Part shown: piece by piece, positions 6,424-13,100 of the stretch
How positions within the stretch are numbered: position 1 is the stretch's first letter
How the letters are laid out: every line of letters begins with the position of its first letter
Source of the DNA: Thermoplasmata archaeon
Lineage (GTDB): Archaea; Thermoplasmatota; Thermoplasmata; Thermoplasmatales; Thermoplasmataceae
Reading direction: 5' to 3'
Assembly: GCA_021799315.1 (NCBI GenBank)
Contig: JAJZAR010000039.1
Span: forward strand, 1 to 13,165
DNA length: 13,165 nt
The notes under the pieces: generated by a model
The model's database searches: none
What the model saw: only the letters and a program-made list of their open reading frames with translations
Told to the model about the DNA's origin: nothing
Program-made: the position numbers and the translations under genes

Positions 6424-7505
6424 ATCTTTTCCCGCAATGTACCCACCGGTGTGTCATTCATGGACAAAAGCTTACGCACGCCTGCACCTTTGCCCTGCCC
6501 TTGCTTATGGCTGGATATGATATCCAGTGTTTCCATATGGCGAATTGCTCTGTAAAGGAAAGACTGGTCAACGATCCCCATGCCGTAGTTCTCAAAGTTT
6601 ACTTTTGCCTGTTCCTCAAGGGTTTCAAGAGTTATGCTGCTATTATCTTCTAGAGATTGGCAGAGTGAGAGCAGAATAACCAGCTCCTTTCTGTCAAGCT
6701 CCATAAGCTTGCTTTCGGTAATGTATGGGTTTATGAGAGAGACAGCGGAACGGACATATTCCACATTTATAATTCTGTCTCCCTTATATTCAGCCATAAA
6801 TGCTGACTTCTGAAGGATCTCTATGGCCATTCTTGCGCTTCCCGAACTGGCACTGGTTTGAGCAATATCTATAAGAACCTGATCTGATATGACGCCAGGA
6901 AACAGAGATCGTGCAACTCTATCCTGAAGTATGGCATACAATTCTTCCATTGAATACTTGGGAAAACGTATTTCATGGAATAACCCCAATCTCCTGATCT
7001 CGGCAGATGCCATATGGAGTGCTGCGTTATCCACGGATGCCAGAATCATACCCATGTGCAAATTATACAACTCCCCTGCCCTGATCATCTGATACAGGCC
7101 ATCCGGGTCACTCTTCACAAGATTCAGGCACTCATCGACCATCAGAATTATGGGTTTCTCTATGTTTCTTGATACAATCCTGAAAATAGATTCATACCCT
7201 CCTCTTTCATAATTTTGTGTAAGATTGCCGTTGAGTATTCTGCTTGCTATGGTTTTAAAATTCATGATCCCAATGGCATTCTGATAAGAAACATGAAAAT
7301 CTGTGAGAGTTATTTTTAACTGTTTCAAAGTAGCTGTTTTTCCAGTGCCAGACTGGCCATTTATGAAAACAGTACTCGACATGTTGCTCTTAGCTGGCAA
7401 AACAACTGTTTCCATCAAATAATCTATCTGTTCATTTCTGTTAAAAAGTTGGGGTGGAACGAATGAAGATTCTAGAGGATCAGGGACTTTTATTATCCGT
7501 CCCAT
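6405..7505 (-). CDS. Orc1/Cdc6-family replication initiator ATPase
   Basis: An AAA+ protein of 366 residues, the usual length for archaeal Orc1/Cdc6, which binds origin repeats and loads MCM. Features in order: NRNEQIDYL before the ATPase, Walker A GQSGTGKT (50-57), Walker B IILMVDE (119-125, Asp124-Glu125), a sensor-1 strand MILASVDN, sensor 2 SGSARMAIEIL with Arg225, and a C-terminal winged helix (about 275-350). The Walker B continuation is DECLN rather than the common DExD, so it may be a divergent paralogue. The ATG at 7505 shares one base with the stop of the radical SAM gene (TAATG), and no ribosome site is evident, so translation probably depends on termination of the upstream gene. 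The 3' end overlaps the polB2 stop on the opposite strand by 19 bases. Identification is firm; which Orc paralogue it is cannot be told here. Confidence 0.92.
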   Translation of the reverse strand: MGRIIKVPDPLESSFVPPQLFNRNEQIDYLMETVVLPAKSNMSSTVFINGQSGTGKTATLKQLKITLTDFHVSYQNAIGIMNFKTIASRILNGNLTQNYERGGYESIFRIVSRNIEKPIILMVDECLNLVKSDPDGLYQMIRAGELYNLHMGMILASVDNAALHMASAEIRRLGLFHEIRFPKYSMEELYAILQDRVARSLFPGVISDQVLIDIAQTSASSGSARMAIEILQKSAFMAEYKGDRIINVEYVRSAVSLINPYITESKLMELDRKELVILLSLCQSLEDNSSITLETLEEQAKVNFENYGMGIVDQSFLYRAIRHMETLDIISSHKQGQGKGAGVRKLLSMNDTPVGTLREKIYEILG

Positions 7506-9187
7506 TACGCTCTTGCCAGAGCAGAAAGAGAAGTGATATCCTTACCCTGTTCTATTCCATACCTCTTCACTTTCTCTATATCCACACCCATCTTAGCAGC
7601 TCTCTTCTCAATAAATTTCATCATCAGGTAACCTCCTCCGGAGATTATTGTACCGGTTCCAAGCCTCGCGATAATGTTTCCACTTGAATCTCTGAATCCA
7701 TCTCTTCTTGACATCTTCGCGAGGTGCCTGTATGATGCATAATATACTGCCATCATATCTTTGCTGAGCATGTTCGTGTTCAAAGACCTTGACTTTATTC
7801 TTCCCAGAGGCACATTAACCAGAGGCGTAGCCGTGAATTCAAATGGTCTCCTATTTGCTGCGTATGAGTTGCTGAGTCTGTTTATCATTTCCACGGTCTG
7901 CCAGTTATCGTCTTCTGTTTCTCCATTCTGGCCAACCTGAAATGTAAAGGCTGGTCTCCAGAAGTTACTCGTTTCGGTATATACTCCCTGCCATACAATG
8001 TCCTGCCAGCTGCCATCTGGGCCGATCTTCAGAGGCAGTGTTTTGTTTGGCATGTGTTTTCTAGCAAGTTCATCACTGCCTGTTTCAATACCTGTCTGTA
8101 TTCCTATCCAGTTTCTTGGGCCAGTCTTCATAATCTTTGATATTTTTTCCATCATTTCCGGGAACCCGGCAGGAATAGATATTCTTCCATGTGTAGGATT
8201 TGTTGTTTTTATTCCTTTTACAGACATAACTGTGGAGAGCAGATCACTCAGTGCCTCTTCATTGGGGGCAAACATATTGCCATGTTTGTATCCAAAGAAT
8301 TCATCAGAATGAAGCCAGCCATTGGTAATACCTGCTGCAGCATTGATTTCAAGTTCTCTCTTGACATGTTCGTTTGGTTCATACCTTAACGGTCTAAGTG
8401 TAACTTCACAGAAGTCACATCCAACACCGCAACCTCTCATCACTTCCACCATACCCTTCATGGACGGTCCAACTATATCTGGAATCTCTTCAAGTGTTGG
8501 GTAAGCAGCCTTAGAAAATCCTCTGGAGAGAAAGAGATCATCTTCCTTTGTAATCTTCCTGAAATGGTCATCGTAGGAGAAATAACCAGTCTGAAACATC
8601 TTTTTATCAATATCTCCCGTGGATATCTGCTCAAATAGCATTGGAGCTATATCATCAGCTTCTCCATTGAAAATATAATCAAAATGGTATTTCTCAATTT
8701 CATCTCTCAGTATGGTAAATTCCCAGGTTCCAGGGCCTCCAACTATAAGCTTGGCCTTTTTGCCCTTTCTCGCAATATTTACCCTTTCCAACAACCTGTC
8801 CCAATCTCTTTTTACCCATGCATCGAGGTTACCCCCGAACAGAGCATAGTAGGACATTGTGGTTGGCCCTATGCCCAGTGGGTCCATTGTCGAGAGCCCA
8901 ATTATTTCTGTATCATCTTTTATGAAGTTCTCCAGATAATCTTCGTGAGCAATCACGACCTCTTCTCTTTTATATTTTCTAAGAAGGCTTGCCTCAAGTT
9001 TTCTAAGTGCGTAAGGTGCAAAAACAAGCTCTCCGTTTGGTTTTGCTGGAGGAGCTGGTCCTTTTAAAAATTTGTATATTCTTTCTGGTATTGCATTGCC
9101 TGGAGCACATGGGAGAAAATCCAATAGAGGGAAATTTCTATATTCGTAACTCAATGTACTATCGGAAATTAAAACGAATCGTGTCAT
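7505..9187 (-). CDS. B12-binding-domain radical SAM protein, candidate GDGT ring synthase (GrsA/GrsB-like)
   Basis: A 560-residue two-domain enzyme. The first ~200 residues resemble a cobalamin-binding Rossmann domain (IIGLSTMDPLGIGP, KLIVGGPG) without the classical DxHxxG. A radical SAM domain follows, with cluster ligands C253, C257 and C260 in RGCGVGCDFC and later segments such as WIGIQTGIETGSDEL typical of the barrel. The N-terminus (LISDSTLSYEYRNFPLLDFLPCAPG) is of a type I associate with archaeal radical SAM proteins that include the tetraether cyclopentane-ring synthases. That fits an acidophile with cyclised membrane lipids, but the substrate assignment is inference. Other B12-radical SAM methylases are alternatives. 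The ATG at 9187 has a GGGG run a few bases upstream. The stop forms TAATG with orc1/cdc6, making one transcript likely. Radical SAM class: firm; Grs role: tentative. Confidence 0.85.
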   Translation of the reverse strand: MTRFVLISDSTLSYEYRNFPLLDFLPCAPGNAIPERIYKFLKGPAPPAKPNGELVFAPYALRKLEASLLRKYKREEVVIAHEDYLENFIKDDTEIIGLSTMDPLGIGPTTMSYYALFGGNLDAWVKRDWDRLLERVNIARKGKKAKLIVGGPGTWEFTILRDEIEKYHFDYIFNGEADDIAPMLFEQISTGDIDKKMFQTGYFSYDDHFRKITKEDDLFLSRGFSKAAYPTLEEIPDIVGPSMKGMVEVMRGCGVGCDFCEVTLRPLRYEPNEHVKRELEINAAAGITNGWLHSDEFFGYKHGNMFAPNEEALSDLLSTVMSVKGIKTTNPTHGRISIPAGFPEMMEKISKIMKTGPRNWIGIQTGIETGSDELARKHMPNKTLPLKIGPDGSWQDIVWQGVYTETSNFWRPAFTFQVGQNGETEDDNWQTVEMINRLSNSYAANRRPFEFTATPLVNVPLGRIKSRSLNTNMLSKDMMAVYYASYRHLAKMSRRDGFRDSSGNIIARLGTGTIISGGGYLMMKFIEKRAAKMGVDIEKVKRYGIEQGKDITSLSALARA

Positions 9188-9267
9188 ACTAACCCCTTAA
9201 CAGTTAAATCTTTATTGTTCATAAATATTATGGAATTTAGCAATTTGGTATGTATATTGGCAGTCAT
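9184..9267 (-). CDS. possible 27-codon leader ORF coupled to the radical SAM gene
   Basis: An ATG at 9267, preceded by a GGGGGAG purine run only 2-4 bases away, opens a 27-codon frame (MTANIHTKLLNSIIFMNNKD then LTVKGLV). Its TGA overlaps the radical SAM ATG as ATGA. The exact junction is the usual coupling signal, but a TATA-like element lies inside this frame (9221-9229), which would exclude it from the transcript if used. It may therefore be chance. Confidence 0.25.
   Translation of the reverse strand: MTANIHTKLLNSIIFMNNKDLTVKGLV
9221..9229 (-). promoter_or_regulatory. TATA-like element for the radical SAM-orc1/cdc6 unit
   Basis: On the minus strand this reads AATATTTAT, 34-42 bases before the ATG at 9187. 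A start site about 25 bases downstream would give a short leader carrying the GGGG run near 9192-9195. It lies in the 130-base gap after the surface-protein gene. Confidence 0.4.
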
Positions 9268-9317
9268 AACTCCCCCTCTTCCATTATCTCTAATGATCAT
9301 GTCAATCAATCCAATAT

Positions 9318-9863
9318 TCAAACTTTTCCAATGGCAAATCCAAGGAACGATGCCCCGTCATTCGATCCGATAATCAAAATTGAATCAATATATGTGCTTT
9401 GCTTTGGATTTTCCTGATTGAAATAGGTCATATTATTGAAAACATTCTCAGGAATATTGAGAAACAGATGCACTACTGAATCATTCTGATAGGAGTTTAT
9501 GGTAACATAATTGTAATTATTTGTTGAATTGCACTGTTTTCCATTGTAGACAGCACTTGTATTTTTGAATGTTGTCAGGTTCATTATCTGATCCGTGTTT
9601 CCTGCACTTTTGACAGTTATATTTCCAATGCTGAAAAAGTAAACCGTTGTTGCACTGGTTCTTACCGTAACATTGAATTCTATCTCTCCCGGGCTTCCTA
9701 TAAGGTACAACGGTTTATTGTTTGTGGATGTGGCGTTCATATATCCAGCACTGGTGTTTAGAGATGTGTTGCTTTCGAATATTGTTGTAAATGCGACTCC
9801 GCTGAAGATAATTATGATCACAATTGTTATTGAAGCCATAGCTGCTTTTCCTAACATACCCAT
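9318..9863 (-). CDS. single-TM, sequon-rich surface protein, possibly pilin-like
   Basis: A 181-residue protein with one N-terminal membrane segment (ITIVIIIIFSGVAFTTIF, about 12-29) behind a very short basic start (MGMLGKAAM), then an Asn/Thr/Ser-rich outer domain. The GKA-A junction before the hydrophobic stretch could be a class III (pilin/archaellin) signal cleaved by a prepilin peptidase; an uncleaved anchor is equally possible. I count ten N-x-S/T sequons in about 120 residues, so heavy N-glycosylation outside the cell is likely. One cysteine only. ATG 9863 is the longest start. The TATA-like TTTTATACAT (9877-9886) is better placed for a leaderless transcript starting at the next ATG, 9857. 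It is divergent from the MFS gene and upstream of the radical SAM gene on the same strand, with a gap of 130 bases. Specific family not recognised. Confidence 0.7.
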   Translation of the reverse strand: MGMLGKAAMASITIVIIIIFSGVAFTTIFESNTSLNTSAGYMNATSTNNKPLYLIGSPGEIEFNVTVRTSATTVYFFSIGNITVKSAGNTDQIMNLTTFKNTSAVYNGKQCNSTNNYNYVTINSYQNDSVVHLFLNIPENVFNNMTYFNQENPKQSTYIDSILIIGSNDGASFLGFAIGKV

Positions 9864-9876
9864 GTGGATTGCAATT

Positions 9877-9886
9877 ATGTATAAAA
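9877..9886 (-). promoter_or_regulatory. TATA-like element for the surface-protein gene
   Basis: Minus-strand TTTTATACAT. Its centre is about 25 bases before the ATG at 9857 and about 19 before the ATG at 9863, which favours a leaderless message beginning at 9857. The AT-rich box at 9929-9938 is an alternative in the opposite orientation. Confidence 0.35.
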
Positions 9887-9928
9887 TTGTTGTTAATAGT
9901 TCATAACTTAATCAATAAGTAATTAACT

Positions 9929-9937
9929 ATTTATATA
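9929..9937 (+). promoter_or_regulatory. TATA box of the MFS transporter gene
   Basis: ATTTATATA, a close match to the archaeal box, 27-35 bases before the ATG at 9964. This predicts a start site a few bases before the ATG. An AGGCTGAT (9951-9958) just upstream could act as a weak ribosome site if the leader includes it. Confidence 0.55.
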
Positions 9938-9963
9938 ACATTTCTATCATAGGCTGATTAAAA

Positions 9964-11706
9964 ATGGTACAGTATAAATGGGTGGCTCTATCCAATACTA
10001 CTCTGGGAGTTCTCATGGCTTCCATAAATGGAACCATAGTTCTCATATCACTGCCCGCTATATTCAGGGGCATAAAGCTAGATCCCTTTGCCGGGTCTTC
10101 ATTTCAGTACCTTCTGTGGATCCTCATGGGATATATGATGATCACAGCAGTTCTTCTTGTAACATTTGGAAGATTATCAGATATTTTCGGAAGAGTGAGA
10201 TTGTTCAACTTGGGTTTCATGATTTTTACAATAGGGTCTGTACTCCTCTTTCTTACACCTGGAACAGGTGACACTGCAGGATTAGAACTTATTCTGTTCA
10301 GAATGGTTCAGGCTGTAGGGGCTTCTTTCCTCTTTGCAAACTCTGCGGCAATTATCACAGATGCATTTCCGGCTAATGAAAGAGGAAAGGCCATGGGGCT
10401 TAATCAGATTGCGGCCCTTGCAGGATCCCTCATAGGATTAATTCTTGGAGGTATACTTGCGACAATAAACTGGAGGTATGTCTTCCTTGTGAGCGTTCCA
10501 GTTGGAGTTCTTGGAACAGTATGGTCATACCTTAAACTCAAGGAGACCTCTTCCAGACATTCCAACCAGAAGCTTGACATCCCTGGAAACCTTGCATTCG
10601 CTGGAGGACTAACACTGTTCCTTCTTGGGGTAACATATGGGTTGATGCCATACAACGGTTCAAGCATGGGTTGGGGAAATCCACTTGTCATACTTTCAAT
10701 GGTAATAGGAGTCGGTCTCATAGTGGCGTTCGTATTCATTGAGAAGGTTGTTGAACAACATCTGTTCAATTTGTCTTTATTCAAAAACAGAGCATTTACC
10801 ACTGGCAGCTTTGCCAGTATGCTACAGACAATGGGCATGGGCGGATTGATGTTCATGATAATTATACTGCTACAGGGCATATGGCTTCCGCTTCACGGAT
10901 ACAGTTACAGCAGTGTGCCCTTCTGGGCTGGGATATACACCATACCAATGATGCTAGGGTTTGTTGTGTTTGGGCCTGTCAGTGGTGCCTTATCTGATAA
11001 AATGGGCGCAAGGCTCCTTTCCACTGTGGGGCTGATTATCAGTGCAATCGCTTTTCTGCTCCTGGCAACTCTTTCCTATAATTTTGCATACATTCCCTTT
11101 GCACTCATGTTATTCATGATGGGTTCGGGGATGGGCATGTTTGCGGCACCGAATATAACGGCTGTCATGAATTCTGTAGCACCACAGATGAGAGGCGTTG
11201 CATCTGGAATGAGAGCAACTTTGCAGAACACCGGTCAAACTGCAAGTATGGGTCTTTTCTTCACCATTGTTTTAGTATATCTCACCAGACTTCTGCCCGG
11301 CTCCTTTGGACCAGCTCTTTCAACTGCAGGTGCACCTTTATTGATCCCTATATTTGACAAAATACCTCCGACATCTGCACTCTTTTCGGCATTTCTTGGG
11401 ATAAACCCTGTTGGAACAATTCTATCAGATATAGGTCCCATGTCTGCCCTTATACCGGCTGGAGTCGTCAAGGTTTTGGAGGGTAAATACTGGTTCCCAA
11501 CTGCACTTGCACCTTCATTCATGACCTCTTTAAGATTTACATTCCTGGCGGGATTCATCATATTCGTTGTAGCAGCCATACTCTCGGTACTCAGAGGCAG
11601 GCGTGTCATATATGGTGAACCAACCTCTGATCCTAAGAGTGTAATGAAGGCATCTGTCAATGTTCCAGTGGAGCCAGCACAGAAAACGGAAGAAGTGAAC
11701 CATTAA
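9964..11706 (+). CDS. MFS transporter, DHA2 (14-TM, EmrB/QacA-type) drug exporter family
   Basis: A 580-residue integral membrane protein with the roughly 14 hydrophobic segments of DHA2 proton antiporters. Motif A is GRLSDIFGRVR in the loop after TM2, and a TM4-5 region reads NSAAIITDAFPANERGKAMG followed by glycine-rich GSLIGLILGGILA. The TM1 motif normally written LDxTIVNVALP reads INGTIVLISLP, so the TM1 acidic residue is Asn here. In this subgroup that may be normal, but it could change proton coupling. A long poorly conserved loop (about 440-510) precedes the last segments, and the C-terminal tail is polar. Likely role: proton-driven export of a toxic or metabolic compound; substrate unknown. 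It has its own promoter, diverges from the surface-protein gene, and has no co-transcribed partner visible. Family assignment is firm. Confidence 0.9.
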   Translation: MVQYKWVALSNTTLGVLMASINGTIVLISLPAIFRGIKLDPFAGSSFQYLLWILMGYMMITAVLLVTFGRLSDIFGRVRLFNLGFMIFTIGSVLLFLTPGTGDTAGLELILFRMVQAVGASFLFANSAAIITDAFPANERGKAMGLNQIAALAGSLIGLILGGILATINWRYVFLVSVPVGVLGTVWSYLKLKETSSRHSNQKLDIPGNLAFAGGLTLFLLGVTYGLMPYNGSSMGWGNPLVILSMVIGVGLIVAFVFIEKVVEQHLFNLSLFKNRAFTTGSFASMLQTMGMGGLMFMIIILLQGIWLPLHGYSYSSVPFWAGIYTIPMMLGFVVFGPVSGALSDKMGARLLSTVGLIISAIAFLLLATLSYNFAYIPFALMLFMMGSGMGMFAAPNITAVMNSVAPQMRGVASGMRATLQNTGQTASMGLFFTIVLVYLTRLLPGSFGPALSTAGAPLLIPIFDKIPPTSALFSAFLGINPVGTILSDIGPMSALIPAGVVKVLEGKYWFPTALAPSFMTSLRFTFLAGFIIFVVAAILSVLRGRRVIYGEPTSDPKSVMKASVNVPVEPAQKTEEVNH

Positions 11707-12124
11707 GTTTAAAACATTTAGCAGTTTCACACACGCAAAATTGTCAACTCACCCTTCCGTTGTTATGCGGTCATTTTAACACTCTTTATGACCTGGGATT
11801 AACAGTGAGATTCAAGATATGGCTTCTGATACTTTTATCGCTGAGAATTCTTTTTCATCCTGTAGGGGAAACTTTTTCCTTCACACTCCTTTGTGGTAGG
11901 TATCCTTAGTCTGTAAGAATTCATGTTTTTCATTGTGGAGTATACATGGTAGAGCAGCCCCTTTATGACTAATATGTATGCCTGTTTCATCTTCTTTTCA
12001 TTTCCGTTCTCATTCTCATGCAAAGGAATTAGAACTTGCTAAAAGAAGATGTAATAGGAATTCAAAAAGTGACAGAAGGACATTTTTCATAGAAAAAACA
12101 ATATGTATATTTGCACCTTTAAGA

Positions 12125-12134
12125 TTTATATATT
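12125..12134 (+). promoter_or_regulatory. TATA box of the four-TM protein gene
   Basis: TTTATATATT, about 46-55 bases before the ATG at 12180. A start site near 12155 would leave a leader of about 25 bases that includes the AGGTGA ribosome site, so this gene has a true leader, unlike several neighbours. Confidence 0.5.
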
Positions 12135-12167
12135 ATAAGAAGTTATTAAAATAATCTCCACATGTTA

Positions 12168-12173
12168 AGGTGA
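12168..12173 (+). promoter_or_regulatory. ribosome binding site of the four-TM protein gene
   Basis: AGGTGA, 6 bases before ATG 12180. A clear archaeal site that fixes this start. Confidence 0.65.
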
Positions 12174-12179
12174 ATTAAT

Positions 12180-12584
12180 ATGAATTCCATAAAACTTTAT
12201 AATTTAGTCTATACCGCTTTGATGGGTGCAGGAGTTTTGGCCTTTTTTTCCCAACTGCTCATTACTTATGATGTAACCAGTTTTTTTATTAAGGGTTTAT
12301 TTGTAATTTTAATCATGACCACATTTATTGGTTATATCTATAGTATGGGATATCTTGGTGGAAATAAAAGAAACTTTACTTATTCTAAAAATACAAATGT
12401 AAAACTGATAATTCTAGTTTTATTGGGACTTATCTTGGAGTTTGAAACTTGGCTATATCTTAGCGGTAACAAATCTATCATAATCTATGTATATATACAA
12501 ATGTTCGCAATCTTACTAATAGCCATCACATATGGAATTCTGGATAAACAGAGAAAAAGAGTGCATCCTCAGAATATAGATTGA
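12180..12584 (+). CDS. small four-TM membrane protein, function unknown
   Basis: A 134-residue, very hydrophobic protein of no family I recognise. Four membrane segments are evident: about 9-29 (LVYTALMGAGVLAFF...), 35-58 (FFIKGLFVILIMTTFIGYIY), 73-93 (VKLIILVLLGLILEFETWLY) and 98-121 (IIIYVYIQMFAILLIAITYG). Between TM2 and TM3 is a basic loop (GGNKRNFTYSKNTN), and the tail is basic (KQRKRVHPQ), which suggests both face the cytoplasm. It has no cysteine or histidine in the membrane segments, and one acidic pair (EFE) near TM3's end. The gene is conspicuously AT-rich, with many TTT, TTA and ATA codons compared with the MFS gene next to it, a hint of horizontal origin or relaxed constraint. It carries its own promoter and ribosome site, so it is very probably real and monocistronic. 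Confidence 0.7.
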   Translation: MNSIKLYNLVYTALMGAGVLAFFSQLLITYDVTSFFIKGLFVILIMTTFIGYIYSMGYLGGNKRNFTYSKNTNVKLIILVLLGLILEFETWLYLSGNKSIIIYVYIQMFAILLIAITYGILDKQRKRVHPQNID

Positions 12585-12653
12585 ATTGATTGAAGATCAT
12601 CAACATACAATGGATATATTTGTGAACCGTAAATGCTCCAAAGACATCCAGAT

Positions 12654-12839
12654 TCAATGTAGGATTTGACGCTTCAACTCAGATCCTGTGGGAGCTCTAT
12701 AAATTTTAATCAAGGCAAATTTTCCAACGTTTCGAGGATTAATAATCAGATCAAAATTAATCACTCGATCCTGAACGCATGTTGAAATAGAATCATCTGA
12801 TAATATAGGTGTAAAGAGTTCGAATTGGATTATATTCAT
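12654..12839 (-). CDS. small protein of unknown function, second of an ATGA-coupled pair
   Basis: A 61-residue frame whose ATG (12839) shares the ATGA junction with the stop of the gene before it. No family is recognised. The sequence mixes strand-like stretches (IIQFELFTPIL, VINFDLIINP, KFALIKIYRA) and has a single cysteine; no signal or membrane segment. There is no convincing ribosome site, so expression would rely on coupling. An alternative is that this and the preceding gene are one broken gene: this frame is open for only four codons before the ATG, so a single shift in a window of a few bases would fuse them into about 120 residues. Codons here include CGA and CGT, less common in the longer genes of the window. 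Confidence 0.45.
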   Translation of the reverse strand: MNIIQFELFTPILSDDSISTCVQDRVINFDLIINPRNVGKFALIKIYRAPTGSELKRQILH

Positions 12840-13018
12840 TTGCCATCTTCATTGGTATACAATTCAACACTATTGGTCACTGGGAGCATATATTCATCTG
12901 TGAAAACACACATTTTGTATCCACAACCGAAACCTGTCATGTTATTTACGGACGCAGGATTCCCGTGAACTATCGTACATACAGCATGATAACCATTCAA
13001 ATTGGAGGAGGATTTCAT
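12836..13018 (-). CDS. small cysteine-containing protein of unknown function, first of an ATGA-coupled pair
   Basis: A 60-residue frame from ATG 13018, not matching any family I know. It carries three cysteines in HAVCTIVHG and FGCGYKMCVF, too irregular to call a zinc ribbon. A TATA box on the minus strand (13041-13048) lies 23-30 bases before the ATG, as expected for leaderless transcription, which supports it being a real gene. It ends ATGA with the next frame (12839-12654). It may be the N-terminal half of a single gene split by a frameshift or by an ancestral stop. Confidence 0.5.
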   Translation of the reverse strand: MKSSSNLNGYHAVCTIVHGNPASVNNMTGFGCGYKMCVFTDEYMLPVTNSVELYTNEDGK

Positions 13019-13038
13019 TTTCAGACATAATCTACATT

Positions 13039-13048
13039 ATTTATATAA
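13039..13048. promoter_or_regulatory. symmetrical TATA box shared by two divergent genes
   Basis: ATTTATATAA contains the palindrome TTATATAA (13041-13048). Leftward it lies 23-30 bases before the ATG at 13018 (leaderless). Rightward it is 53-60 bases before the ATG at 13101, giving a leader of about 30 bases with a GGGAGGA ribosome site at 13086-13092. One box may serve both directions. Confidence 0.45.
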
Positions 13049-13085
13049 GATTAAAACATTTATTCAGAGAATATATGTTTCATAA

Positions 13086-13092
13086 GGGAGGA
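13086..13092 (+). promoter_or_regulatory. ribosome binding site of the right-edge gene
   Basis: GGGAGGA, 8 bases before ATG 13101; this supports the start of the truncated gene. Confidence 0.55.
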
Positions 13093-13100
13093 ATAAAACC

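Larger units (their letters stand above)
11707..12179. other. intergenic stretch with only weak coding signal
   Basis: Between the MFS stop and the four-TM gene I see no RNA gene, repeat array or convincing terminator. The only frame of note is on the minus strand, 12023-11835, opening with TTG and with no ribosome site. An internal ATG gives 50 basic residues ending YRLRIPTTKECEGKSFPYRM plus a short tail. This could be the remnant of a larger gene, perhaps a transposase end, but nothing firm supports it. Confidence 0.4.

Noticed and set aside
7998..8312. 104-codon plus-strand open frame over the radical SAM gene
   Set aside because: Antisense shadow of a gene with clear motifs; hydrophobic appearance is a by-product of the opposite strand's codons.
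11235..11660. 141-codon minus-strand open frame over the MFS gene
   Set aside because: Antisense to a well-supported transporter gene, with no promoter or ribosome site; shadow frame.
11663..11672. TTCCAGTGGA, resembling the core of an archaeal mini-ORB origin repeat
   Set aside because: A single short match inside the MFS coding sequence (codes for part of NVPVEPA), with no second copy nearby and no AT-rich unwinding element beside it. Chance is the best explanation.
11835..12023. 62-codon minus-strand frame as a real gene or transposase fragment
   Set aside because: TTG start, no ribosome site or promoter, and no recognisable transposase motif or terminal inverted repeats; recorded only as part of the weakly coding stretch.
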